A DNA stretch of 64,000 bases. Origin: a bacterium (GTDB lineage Bacteria > UBP6 > UBA1177 > JAKLFG01). This document shows positions 43,001 to 50,826 of the stretch, in pieces. The notes beneath the pieces were generated by a model. The model saw only the letters and a list, made by a program, of their open reading frames with translations, made no database searches and was not told the origin of the DNA. Both the position numbers and the translations under genes were made by a program. How positions within the stretch are numbered: position 1 is the first letter of the stretch; each line of letters starts with the position of its first letter. The stretch is from assembly GCA_022709425.1 (NCBI GenBank), contig JAKLIW010000001.1, positions 81,552-145,551 of the forward strand, given 5' to 3'.

Positions 43001-45183
43001 CGGATCCGAACGACTGGGTCCTCTTCATCGACGCGCCGGCCGACGGCACGATACTCGTGGGCGGCGCGTTCCACACCATCGGCGGTCAGGCGATGAATTT
43101 CATGGCGCGACTCAACGCGGATGGCACCGCCGACGCCGGTTTCAACCCCGATCTGGACAGCACGGTCTTTTTCATCACCACGCAGTCCGACGGCAAGATA
43201 CTCGTGGGCGGCACCTTTACCGCCGCCGGCGTCGAGACGCGGGATCATATCGCCCGGCTCAATACTGACGGCTCTCTCGATACGACCTTTGATCCCGGCG
43301 ATGTCAACGGCGATGTCTATGCGATCGCCGTGCAGGCCGACGGCAAGATACTCATGAGCGGCGGATTCAGCGCCATCGGCGGCGAAACAAGGAACCATCT
43401 GGCGCGACTCGAGGCCGACGGCGCCCTCGATATGGCCTTCGATCCGAATCCGAACAACTATACCGTTTCCATCGCCCTGCAGGCCGACGACAAGATACTG
43501 GCAAGCGGTTTCTTCACTACCATCGATGGTCAGGCAAGGGATCGCATCGCCCGTCTTAATGTCGACGGAACAGCCGACTCGACCATCGACCCGGAGGCGA
43601 ACGACACCGTCCGCTTCGTCGCCGTACAGCCGGACGGCAAGATACTCGCAGGCGGCGCTTTCACTGCCATCGGCGGTCAGACACGGAACCACATGGCTCG
43701 GATCAACCCCGACGCGCTGTGCATCAACGAGAAACAGGTCGATTGCGCCGAGAATACCGAAAAACCGGTGAACAGCCACGACATCATCGTTCCGGTGACG
43801 ATACTCTACACGACAGTCGGCGGCTGGGAAACACCCGCCGTTTGTGAGGCGTGGGAATGCGACACCGATTTCTCCGAAGAGGGTAGCGCCTGCATCAATC
43901 AGAAGGATGTGCAATGTGACACCGATAATGACAATCCGGCGAATAGCACCGACACCGTCATCGATGTAACGATCCACTATACCACCGACGGCGGCTGGGA
44001 AGACCCGGCCCAGTGCGTATGGAGTTGCGACACCGACTTTTTCCTCAATGGTGACGCGACCGCCTGCGTCGACTGCCTGACCGATGACCACTGCGGAGAC
44101 AACAATGTCTGCAACGGCATAGAGACCTGCGAACTTGGTTCATGCGTCGTCGGTACCCCGTTGAACTGCGACGATGTGAATGCCTGCACTAATGATTCCT
44201 GCGATCCTTCTGGAGGATGCGCCAATGTTAACAACGACTTTTCATGCGACGACGGTGATCCTCTCACCGAGAACGACACCTGCTTCGAAGGCGACTGTAA
44301 CGGCGAACTGATAGCGGGCATCTGCGGCAACGCAATAACGATAGACGCACTGCCCTATACCGCGACCGGTACCACCATCGGCAGGCCGGACAGCCTGACC
44401 GCGTACGGCGCCGCCTGCCCCCAGATCAGCCAAGACAGCGGCGACATCGTCTATGAACTGACGATCGAGAACGGCGTCACGTACCAGATAGTGGTGACCC
44501 CCGAAACCTCGTTCAACGCGGTGATCAACCTGATCGGTGCGTGTGGCGAGAGCGAGATGTGCTTCGGGATGGCCAGCGACGGCGCCGACGGCACGACAGA
44601 GATACTCCTCTACACCGCCGACCACACCGGCACCGTACATATCGTCATCGAAGGCAACACCACCGCCGAGACGGGCAATTATGAGATCAACGTGGCGATC
44701 GCCGAACAACCCGACGACGACGCCATCGTGACCGACGATGTGGTAACCGACGACATCATTACCGACGAAGATACGGTGATCTCTGATGATGTAACGACCG
44801 ATGAGATCGTCACCGACGAAGATACGATGGTCACGGACGACATCACCATCGACGATCTCCTGCCCGACGACTTGGTGATGGATGATATCGTTACCGACGA
44901 GATCGTAACCGACGATGGAACGGTAACGACCGATGATAGTACCGTGGAACCCGACGAAGCGACTGATGAAACGGTAACCGACGGCGATTCGGTGAAACCC
45001 GACACCGACGAGGTCGACACCGACACGACAGCCGACGAGGACACCGAACAGCCAGACGAAACCAACGATGAAACGGTCGATGAGGGAACGGACACTCCAT
45101 TGCTTGACGAAGACGCGATAATCGTCCCCGACACACAGACCAAGCCGTCGGCTGATGGCTGCGGTTGTACGGTGTTGTTCTAA
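40069..45183 (+). CDS. Giant secreted delta-60-repeat (beta-propeller) protein with Cys-rich modules and GCGC tail
   Basis: 1704 residues from the ATG at 40069, with AGAGG seven bases upstream. The signal peptide is followed by 14 delta-60 repeats (residues 38-711, about 49 residues each, core QxDGKILVGGxFTTIGG, then RNxIARLNADGSLDTxF), an Ig/FN3-like domain, a Cys-rich module (CDTDYAEEG), 7 more repeats (881-1217), two further Cys-rich modules, a CxxD-rich section (CNGIETCELGSC, CTNDSCDPSGGC), a pre-peptidase-C-like beta domain (about 1420-1545), an Asp/Thr-rich linker and the terminus DGCGCTVLF. Probably secreted or surface-displayed; 14 and 7 repeats fit three seven-bladed propellers. Binding partner unknown. 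Confidence 0.9.
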   Translation: MKILEKKGLVTPILFCVLFLLPLMTHAASVIDGFDPLVNDDVYAIAIQEDGKILIGGQFTSVDGITRNNIARLNPDGTIDESFDPDANNEVRAIAIQTDGKIVVGGAFTTIGGATRNHIARLNGDGSLDTSFDPNANDVVLSLAIRPDGRILVGGGFTSIAGTTDQFIAQLHTDGSTDTSFETLKPNAPVVSVAIQDDGKVLIGGIFSQMGAQIKGHLARLNADGALDETFISNVNDDVYALALEPDGQILVAGLFSMLAGDAHENLGRIDTDGNADHFFAPNANGPVYAMAVQDDGKILVGGQFTTIGGIARNNIARLYTDGTVDEIFDPGLNGDAVYAFATQSDSKILAGGLFMGLGGIARLNADGTLDATLNPDASGTVNALALQVDGKILAGGAFTTIGGVTKNHIARFNADGTLDTAFTPSASSTVYSLALQSDGKMLAAGGFTSIGGVTRNRIARLNADGSLDTAFDPNANDLVFGALVQPDGKIVVCGSFTSIGGVTRNRLARLNADGSLDTTFDIGTDNYASSLALQSDGKILVGGAFATIGGQARSRIARVNADGTLDTAFSADANSFVRSIAVQADGKILVGGAFSTIGGVARNYIARLNADGSVDTAFNPGANNQVYPIVVRSNGKIVAGGLFTTMGGVTRNYIAQLNPDGSLDTSFDPNADSFVYSLAIQADGKIVAGGDFTTMGGETRNRIARLSADEAALQEVAVSSDGTTVQWIRSGSGPEVHEVSFEGSSDGATWTFLGVGTRISGGWDISGLSLPFYQNYYVRVRGKAYGGYMNDSTSFIESTYLFYLTCDLDYIFEGGTCINQKEVPCNEDNGNPVNSSDTIANVTIHYTTAGGWTSPADCAWSCDTDYAEEGVSLDTTFAPEVNGDVWTIALQPDGKILLGGDFTAIDGVTRNHIARLNADGTLDTTFDPSADGTVYSIAVQPDGVILAGGAFTTIGGATRHYLARLGDDGTLDTDFNPDPNDWVLFIDAPADGTILVGGAFHTIGGQAMNFMARLNADGTADAGFNPDLDSTVFFITTQSDGKILVGGTFTAAGVETRDHIARLNTDGSLDTTFDPGDVNGDVYAIAVQADGKILMSGGFSAIGGETRNHLARLEADGALDMAFDPNPNNYTVSIALQADDKILASGFFTTIDGQARDRIARLNVDGTADSTIDPEANDTVRFVAVQPDGKILAGGAFTAIGGQTRNHMARINPDALCINEKQVDCAENTEKPVNSHDIIVPVTILYTTVGGWETPAVCEAWECDTDFSEEGSACINQKDVQCDTDNDNPANSTDTVIDVTIHYTTDGGWEDPAQCVWSCDTDFFLNGDATACVDCLTDDHCGDNNVCNGIETCELGSCVVGTPLNCDDVNACTNDSCDPSGGCANVNNDFSCDDGDPLTENDTCFEGDCNGELIAGICGNAITIDALPYTATGTTIGRPDSLTAYGAACPQISQDSGDIVYELTIENGVTYQIVVTPETSFNAVINLIGACGESEMCFGMASDGADGTTEILLYTADHTGTVHIVIEGNTTAETGNYEINVAIAEQPDDDAIVTDDVVTDDIITDEDTVISDDVTTDEIVTDEDTMVTDDITIDDLLPDDLVMDDIVTDEIVTDDGTVTTDDSTVEPDEATDETVTDGDSVKPDTDEVDTDTTADEDTEQPDETNDETVDEGTDTPLLDEDAIIVPDTQTKPSADGCGCTVLF
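40180..42201 (+). repeat. Delta-60 repeat array 1, 14 units of about 147 bases
   Basis: Fourteen in-frame units, each with a DGKIL-like turn and an (A/G)RLNADG-like turn. Unit 7 is shortened. The best-conserved units are the later ones, from unit 8, suggesting recent internal duplication. Confidence 0.9.
42709..43719 (+). repeat. Delta-60 repeat array 2, 7 units
   Basis: Seven further in-frame units after the Ig-like and Cys-rich insert. The array begins directly after a half-unit (SLDTTFAP), as if cut from a longer array. Confidence 0.88.
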
Positions 45184-45189
45184 TTTCTC

Positions 45190-45217
45190 TTGACTTTCAT
45201 TTTCGGACACCTATAAC
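45190..45217 (+). promoter_or_regulatory. Distal promoter upstream of the Mrp/Mbx-like operon
   Basis: TTGACT at 45190-45195, 16-base spacer, TATAAC at 45212-45217; leader of about 100 bases to the first gene. Confidence 0.5.
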
Positions 45218-45269
45218 ATATTTGCTAGTGGCAACCTTCTGCGGGGTGACTCGTGACTGAACGATTTGT

Positions 45270-45297
45270 TTGCAATGAGAACGGCGCGCGCTATACT
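45270..45297 (+). promoter_or_regulatory. Proximal promoter of the Mrp/Mbx-like operon
   Basis: TTGCAA at 45270-45275, 16-base spacer, TATACT at 45292-45297; the ATG at 45324 is 26 bases beyond the -10. Two promoters in tandem suggest dual control. Confidence 0.6.
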
Positions 45298-45323
45298 GCA
45301 TTGTTCACGACGGGGGTTCAAGG

Positions 45324-45821
45324 ATGAAAAAGGCATCGGCCGTCGCGCTACTCTTCGCGACGCTGATCATCTTCTGGTTGCTTCTGAACGGATCGTTCGC
45401 GGCCGACATCGTCATTGTCGGCATCGTCACGGCCGCCGTCATCGCATTCCTCTTCCGTGACGGTCTGGCGGTCTTTTCAGAATTCAAGGGCACCCCGCGC
45501 GCTTTACTCACGGCGCTCCTGTATATACCCTACTTCCTCAAGGAGCTGGTCAAGTCGAACCTCCATATCGCCCGTGTCGTTCTCACCCCTTCTCTGCCGC
45601 TCAACCCCGCCATCGTGAAGGTGCGGACGCGGCTCAAAAGCCGTATGGGACGGCTCATCCTCGCCAACTCGATAACGCTGACCCCCGGCACCCTCACGGT
45701 GGAACTCGACGGCGAATGGCTTTACATTCACTGGGTGACCGCCGAGGCGCTCGACATAGACGCGGCCACCGCGAGCATCGTGGCCGGCTTCGAGAAGTAC
45801 CTCGAGGTGATGTATGGCTGA
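45324..45821 (+). CDS. Na+/H+ antiporter subunit MnhE/MrpE-like (MbhA-like)
   Basis: 165 residues. Two membrane helices (VALLFATLIIFWLLLNGSFA, DIVIVGIVTAAVIAFLF) and a soluble part with the MnhE hallmark RLKSRMGRLILANSITLTPG, then TLTVELDGEWLYIHW. First gene of a 12-gene operon. In Mrp antiporters and in Mbh/Mbx complexes this subunit helps form the membrane ion-translocating module. Its last 8 bases overlap the next gene. Confidence 0.92.
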   Translation: MKKASAVALLFATLIIFWLLLNGSFAADIVIVGIVTAAVIAFLFRDGLAVFSEFKGTPRALLTALLYIPYFLKELVKSNLHIARVVLTPSLPLNPAIVKVRTRLKSRMGRLILANSITLTPGTLTVELDGEWLYIHWVTAEALDIDAATASIVAGFEKYLEVMYG

Positions 45822-46074
45822 TATCCTTATCTATATAGCGACGGCGGTCGCGGGGGTCGCGTTCCTGCTCGCCCTCTACCGGTTCCTCAAGGGACCGACG
45901 GCCGCCGACCGCGTGGTTGCGTTCGACACCCTCACGCTCATCTCCGTCGTCTTCATCGTCGTCATCGCGCTGGGCGAAGGGCGCGGCATCTACCTCGATG
46001 TCGCGGTGATCTACGCGCTCCTCTCGTTCCTCGGGGTGATCGCGGTCGCCCGCTATCTGGAACGGGGGCTGTGA
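45814..46074 (+). CDS. MnhF/MrpF-like antiporter subunit (MbhB-like)
   Basis: 86 residues, three membrane helices. Family motif RFLKGPTAADRVVAFDTLT is clear, as is AVIYALLSFLGVIAVARYLE. Small membrane subunit of the Mrp-type module. GAGGTG RBS lies within the upstream gene; one base separates it from the next gene. Confidence 0.92.
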   Translation: MADILIYIATAVAGVAFLLALYRFLKGPTAADRVVAFDTLTLISVVFIVVIALGEGRGIYLDVAVIYALLSFLGVIAVARYLERGL

Positions 46075-46075
46075 G

Positions 46076-46408
46076 ATGACGATATCCGGCATCATCGGCG
46101 GCATCCTCATGCTCTGCGGCGCGGCGTTCCTGCTCCTCGCGGGGATCGGGCTCGTCCGGATGCCCGATCTGTTCAACCGCATACAGGCGGGGACGAAAGC
46201 GACGACGCTCGGGACCCTGCTGACACTCGCCGGGGCCGCCTGCCTGCGTCCCGAATGGACACTGAAACTCCTGCTCATCGGCCTGTTCATACTGCTTACC
46301 AACCCGATATCGTCGCAGGTGCTCGCCCGCGCGGCGCACCGGACCGGCACGCCCAAAACGGCCGGGACGGTCGACCGGCTCGCCGACGACCGGGAGGAGC
46401 GGCCGTGA
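46076..46408 (+). CDS. MnhG/MrpG-like antiporter subunit (MbhC-like)
   Basis: 110 residues. Three membrane helices with the family signatures GIGLVRMPDLFNRIQAGTKA and LFILLTNPISSQVLARAAHR. Part of the membrane ion-translocating module. Its stop overlaps the GTG start of the DUF4040 gene. Confidence 0.92.
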   Translation: MTISGIIGGILMLCGAAFLLLAGIGLVRMPDLFNRIQAGTKATTLGTLLTLAGAACLRPEWTLKLLLIGLFILLTNPISSQVLARAAHRTGTPKTAGTVDRLADDREERP

Positions 46409-46659
46409 GCGTGCTCTTCCTCGCATTGACCGTACTGCTCGCCGTGGCGATGATCGGCGCCGCCTTCGTGGCGATACTCGGCAAGAGTATGCCCATCGCG
46501 ATACTCGCGGCGGGTCTGGTGAGCCTGCTCGCGTCGGTCCTGTTCCTCCTCCTCGCGTCGCCCGATGTGGCGATGACCGAGGCGGCCATCGGGAGCGGCC
46601 TGACCACCTTCCTGTTCTTTTTCATCCTCGGCCGGATGCGGGGAGGTGAACATGATTAG
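46405..46659 (+). CDS. DUF4040 membrane subunit (MbhD-like, MrpA C-terminal part)
   Basis: 84 residues from the GTG at 46405, with GGGAGGAG upstream; earlier in-frame starts lie within MrpG. It has the DUF4040 pattern LLASPDVAMTEAAIGSGLTT across the second and third helices. Corresponds to the C-terminal segment of MrpA and to MbhD. The 3' end overlaps the next gene by 8 bases. Confidence 0.9.
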   Translation: MSVLFLALTVLLAVAMIGAAFVAILGKSMPIAILAAGLVSLLASVLFLLLASPDVAMTEAAIGSGLTTFLFFFILGRMRGGEHD

Positions 46660-47350
46660 GAAATTCGCCGCGCTCCTCATCCTTGCCGGTATCGCCGCGC
46701 TGTTCATGGAACTTCTCTTCACCTACCAGCCCGACCCGGAACTCAACACCACCGCGCGCTACTACGCCGACCGTACCGCCGCCGACATCGGCGCTGCCAA
46801 TATCGTCACCGCCATCGTCGTCACCTACCGCGGACTCGACACGCTGGGCGAGGTGACGGTGCTGTTCCTCGCGGCCGCCATCGTGGGGCTCGTCCTCGCG
46901 CAGGGCCGCCGGAAGACGGCGAAAGAGCGGGCTGTGACCCCCGCGGGCGAACTGCTGGCGACCGGGAGCCTTTTCCTCGCGCCGCTCATCATGCTGCTGG
47001 GCGTCTATGTCTTCGTGAACGGTCACCTCACCCCGGGCGGCGGTTTTCAGGGCGGCGCCATCATCGCCTCGGGGATGCTGCTGATGCTGCTCGCCGACCC
47101 GTTGAAACACTTCAGTCACCGGCTCATCGCGATGGTCGAGGCGCTCTCCGGGATGATCTATGTGGCCATCGGCCTTTTGGGCATCGCGCTTGCCGGCGGG
47201 TTCCTCGACAGCCATATCCTTCCCAACGGCGAACTCGGCGCGCTCTTCTCGGCCGGCGCGATACCGCTCATCTACGCGCTCATCGGGCTCAAGGTCGGGG
47301 CCGAGTTCTCGGCGATACTGGCCGATCTTTCGGGAACGGAGGAACTCTGA
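46652..47350 (+). CDS. MbhE/MbhF-like fusion with MnhB domain
   Basis: 232 residues from the ATG at 46652 (GGGAGGTG upstream). The first 85 residues resemble MbhE (RYYADRTAADIGAANIVTAI, VTYRGLDTLGEVTVLFLAA), and the remainder is an MnhB domain (VNGHLTPGGGFQGGAIIASG). In Pyrococcus Mbh these are two proteins; here they are fused, as in MrpA/B of some bacteria. The stop shares a base with the following ATG. Confidence 0.9.
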   Translation: MIRKFAALLILAGIAALFMELLFTYQPDPELNTTARYYADRTAADIGAANIVTAIVVTYRGLDTLGEVTVLFLAAAIVGLVLAQGRRKTAKERAVTPAGELLATGSLFLAPLIMLLGVYVFVNGHLTPGGGFQGGAIIASGMLLMLLADPLKHFSHRLIAMVEALSGMIYVAIGLLGIALAGGFLDSHILPNGELGALFSAGAIPLIYALIGLKVGAEFSAILADLSGTEEL

Positions 47351-47706
47351 TGGCGCACCTTGCGATGGCGACCGGGTTCATCCTGATACTCATCGGCTTC
47401 TACGGCGCGCTCACCAACCGCAACATCCTGCGGATGATCGTCGCCTTCACCGTCGCCGATTCGGGCGTCAATCTCGTACTGGTGGCCGTCGGCTATATGC
47501 GCGGCCGCACCGCCCCCATTCTCGACAACACCGTTCCGGCCGCCGAGGCGGCCGCCCGCATCATCGACCCGGTGCCGCAGGCGCTGGTGCTGACCGCCAT
47601 CGTCATCGGCGTCGGCGTCACGGCGCTCATGCTCGCCTACAGCTATAAGTTGTACGAAAAGAAGCGGACGCTCGATATAACCAAGCACACCGAGCTCAAA
47701 TGGTAA
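47350..47706 (+). CDS. MnhC/NuoK-like subunit (MbhG-like)
   Basis: 118 residues, three helices. Typical MnhC segments: FILILIGFYGALTNRNILRM, DSGVNLVLVAVGYMRG, DPVPQALVLTAIVIGVG. Equivalent of NuoK in complex I; carries part of the proton or sodium path. Overlaps the large antiporter gene by 7 bases. Confidence 0.93.
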   Translation: MAHLAMATGFILILIGFYGALTNRNILRMIVAFTVADSGVNLVLVAVGYMRGRTAPILDNTVPAAEAAARIIDPVPQALVLTAIVIGVGVTALMLAYSYKLYEKKRTLDITKHTELKW

Positions 47707-50700
47707 GCGCGATCGTCATCATAGCGGCGGCGCTGGCCGCCGAATTCATGCTGGGGCTCTTCAACGAACGTTGGCGGGCCGCCGCGTACGGCGTGACGCT
47801 CTTCGCGCTCGGGTTCATGGCCTTCATATCGGCCGAGTGGGTCTGGGCCTTCGCCGTGTACGACGCCCAGCCGGCCGAGATATTCACCGCCGGGGTCCAG
47901 CCCCCCTTCGCGATAAATCTGCGGATGGGCTTTCCCGAGGCGGCGCTCACGCTGCTCATCAACCTGACGGGGCTCTTCTCGGCGCTCTATCTCCGGCGGG
48001 CGCTCCTCGAAAAGGGGCGCGCCGCGATGGCGGTACTGCTCGTCTTCGTGATGGCGCAGAACGGCATCGTGCTGACGCGCGACATCTTCAACCTCTTCGT
48101 CTTCTTCGAACTGGCGGTCATCGCGACCGGCGGATTGATGCTTCTCTCGGAGGACGAACGGGCGGTCGCCGCCGGGTTCAAGTACCTCATCGTGTCGCAG
48201 GTGATATCGGCGTTCCTCCTCATCGGCATCATATTTTCCTACCACGCGACCGGCGTACTCAACTTCGACCTGATGCGCCCCGAACATTTCGCCGCCGCAC
48301 AGGGCGGGGCCATCGCCTTTTTCCTCATGTTCATCGCAGTGGTGGCCGAACTGAAACCCTTCCCGGCCAACGGCTGGGCGCTCGATATCTACGAGTCGGC
48401 CCATCCCGCCTTCGCGGGGCTCTTTTCGGTCGCCTCTGCCGCGGCGACGCTCTACGCGGTCGACAAACTGCTGGTCCTCGGCGGCCCGGCGTGGCTCCCG
48501 GTCGCGACCGGCATCGGCGTGGTCACCTTCATCGCCGCCAACCTACTCGCCCTGCCGCAACGCAATGACCGGCGGCTCCTCGGCTACTCATCGGTCGCCC
48601 AGATCGGGCTCATCCTCGCGGTGCTCGGCCAGCGCGACATCCTCGGCGACCATTATTTCTTCGTCGCGGGCGGCCTCATCGCGGCGCACGCCGCCGCCAA
48701 GGCGGGGCTCTACTGGCTCTCGGGCCTCGTCGCCTCGCGCGACATCATCGGCTGGAGCACCCTGCGCGGACATCCGGTCCTCATCTTCGCCTTCGTCTCG
48801 TTCATCGCGCTCCTGACCGGCCTGCCCCCCTTCCCCGGCTTCTACGCCAAATGGGAACTCGCCGTCGCGCTCGCCGGGAGCGGCCGCTATATCCTCCTCG
48901 CGCTGATACTGATCGGCGCGCTCATCGAGGCGGGGTACCTCTTCCGCTGGCTCGGCTATGCGCTGAAGCGCGACAAGCCTTCCGAAGAGATATCCTGCGA
49001 TCCGTCCGCCGTCACGGCGATCATCGCGGCGCTCGCCGCCGGGTGGGCCTTCGCCTACCTGTGGGGCGACCTGTCGGCGCACGGCAACATCCTGCACGCC
49101 GTACCGCTCCTCTTCGCGCTCTCGTTCCTGCTCCTCGACTGGCTTCCGGCGTGGGTGAAAAACACCGTCGCCATTGTCGGGATGGTCGGCTACTTCATCC
49201 TCAACTACACCGATTACGACCCGCTGCGGCTCATCTTCGCCGTCATCATCCTCATCGGCGGCCCGGTGATCCTGCTCGCGAGCTACGACGCCCACGGACG
49301 GCGCATCGGGTTCTACCCATCGGCGATGCTGATGTACGCCGGACTCACCCAGCTCATCGGCGCGACCGACTTCTTCTCCTTCTTCGTCGCGTGGGAACTG
49401 CTCACCGTCGGCTCCTACTTCCTGATACTGCGCGGCAAACATTCCGAACCGCACGCCCTGTCGTACATCATCTTCTCGCTCGGCGGCGCCTTCCTGATAC
49501 TCACCGGCTTCGCGCTGGCCGCCACGGTCAGCCCCTTACCGATGTTCGAAGCGCTGCAACACCTCACCGGCGAGACGGCCGGTTGGGTGTTCCTCCTGCT
49601 CGCGGTCGGCTTCATGACCAAGACCGCCGCGATCGGGCTCCACATCTGGCTCCCCGGCGCCCACGCCGAGGCCGAGACCGACGTCTCCCCGATGGTGTCG
49701 GGCATCCTGCTCAAAGCCGGTCTCTACGGGCTCATGGTGCTGATGCTCGCGATGGGGAAACAGCGGTTCTACGGGATAGACATCGTCCATGTCATGCTCT
49801 GGGTCGGCGCTCTCTCGGCGCTCCTCGGCAACCTCATGGCGATATTCGAGGAGGACGCCAAACGTCTGCTGGCCTATTCCTCCATCGGCCAGATGGGCTA
49901 TGCCCTCTTCGGCCTCGCCCTTATGAACCATCTCGGCTGGGTGATGGCGCTCATGTTCGTCATCAATCACTATATCTATAAGTCGATGCTCTTCCTCTCG
50001 GCGGGCGGCGTCGCGAAACGGACCGGCACGCGGCTCATGTACAAGATGGGCGGCCTCATCACTCTCATGCCGCTCTCGTTCATCGCGGTCCTCATCGGCA
50101 TCATCGCCGTATCGGGCGTCCCGCCGCTGTCGGGCTTCGGCGGCCGCTGGATATTCTACAACGCCATCCTTTCGGCCGAACACCGTCTGCCGATGGTCAT
50201 TACCTTCTTCTCGGGGCCGATCGCGTTCCTCTACCTCTTCCGCCTCATCCATACGGTGTTCCTCGGACAGTTGAAGGACGAGAACCGCCGGATAAAAGAG
50301 GCGCCGTTCTGGGTCATCCTGCCGCAGATGCTCTATGTCGGGTTGCTCATGGCCTTCGCCATCGTTCCGGGACTCGCCCTGCGGCGCGTCGACACTTACC
50401 TGAACCAGTTCTTCCCCGAAGGGGGCCTGAACTGGGAGGGGATCACGATAACCAGCCAGTTCGGCTACTGGAGCCCCGTTTCGATCATGATCATCGTCTG
50501 CGCGATATTCGGATCGCTCTTCGCGTGGCTCATGTTCATCAACCGCCGCGCGCAGAAGGTCAAGCAGTTCAATATCGTCTTCGCCGCCGAGCGGCCCTAC
50601 CGCCCCGAGACGACCCACTTCGCGTGGAACTTCTTCGCCCCCTACCGCAAGGCGCTCGGTTTCCTCGTCCAGCCCTTCGTGACGCGGTTCTGGGAAACCA

Positions 50701-50825
50701 TCGCCGATATCCTGCACACCGCGGGCGATATCGGGCGGCGGCTCTACACCGGCAATCCGCAGACCTACGCGCTCCATTTCCTCGCCTTCGTCGTGATCGT
50801 GTACTTCTTCTGGACCGGAGGGTAG
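47700..50825 (+). CDS. Two NuoL/M/N-type antiporter subunits fused in one polypeptide
   Basis: 1041 residues, about twice the usual length. The first half (about 1-470) is MrpD/NuoN-like with a conserved Glu in FVFFELAVIATGG and Lys in AELKPFPANGWALDIYESAH and HAAAKAGLYWLSG. The second half (about 500-930) repeats the fold with Glu in FVAWELLTVGSYF, Lys in GFMTKTAAIGLHIWLPGAHA and LLKAGLYGLMVL, and NHYIYKSMLFLSAGG. Both halves keep the pump residues, so two ion-translocating channels are expected. A C-terminal extension with a last membrane helix (about 1020-1038) follows. MBS complexes also have two such subunits, but as separate proteins. Confidence 0.9.
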   Translation: MVSAIVIIAAALAAEFMLGLFNERWRAAAYGVTLFALGFMAFISAEWVWAFAVYDAQPAEIFTAGVQPPFAINLRMGFPEAALTLLINLTGLFSALYLRRALLEKGRAAMAVLLVFVMAQNGIVLTRDIFNLFVFFELAVIATGGLMLLSEDERAVAAGFKYLIVSQVISAFLLIGIIFSYHATGVLNFDLMRPEHFAAAQGGAIAFFLMFIAVVAELKPFPANGWALDIYESAHPAFAGLFSVASAAATLYAVDKLLVLGGPAWLPVATGIGVVTFIAANLLALPQRNDRRLLGYSSVAQIGLILAVLGQRDILGDHYFFVAGGLIAAHAAAKAGLYWLSGLVASRDIIGWSTLRGHPVLIFAFVSFIALLTGLPPFPGFYAKWELAVALAGSGRYILLALILIGALIEAGYLFRWLGYALKRDKPSEEISCDPSAVTAIIAALAAGWAFAYLWGDLSAHGNILHAVPLLFALSFLLLDWLPAWVKNTVAIVGMVGYFILNYTDYDPLRLIFAVIILIGGPVILLASYDAHGRRIGFYPSAMLMYAGLTQLIGATDFFSFFVAWELLTVGSYFLILRGKHSEPHALSYIIFSLGGAFLILTGFALAATVSPLPMFEALQHLTGETAGWVFLLLAVGFMTKTAAIGLHIWLPGAHAEAETDVSPMVSGILLKAGLYGLMVLMLAMGKQRFYGIDIVHVMLWVGALSALLGNLMAIFEEDAKRLLAYSSIGQMGYALFGLALMNHLGWVMALMFVINHYIYKSMLFLSAGGVAKRTGTRLMYKMGGLITLMPLSFIAVLIGIIAVSGVPPLSGFGGRWIFYNAILSAEHRLPMVITFFSGPIAFLYLFRLIHTVFLGQLKDENRRIKEAPFWVILPQMLYVGLLMAFAIVPGLALRRVDTYLNQFFPEGGLNWEGITITSQFGYWSPVSIMIIVCAIFGSLFAWLMFINRRAQKVKQFNIVFAAERPYRPETTHFAWNFFAPYRKALGFLVQPFVTRFWETIADILHTAGDIGRRLYTGNPQTYALHFLAFVVIVYFFWTGG

Positions 50826-50826
50826 G

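Noticed and set aside
40180..43719. CRISPR-like or non-coding tandem repeats
   Set aside because: The repeats are in frame, of about 147 bases, and encode a known protein repeat.
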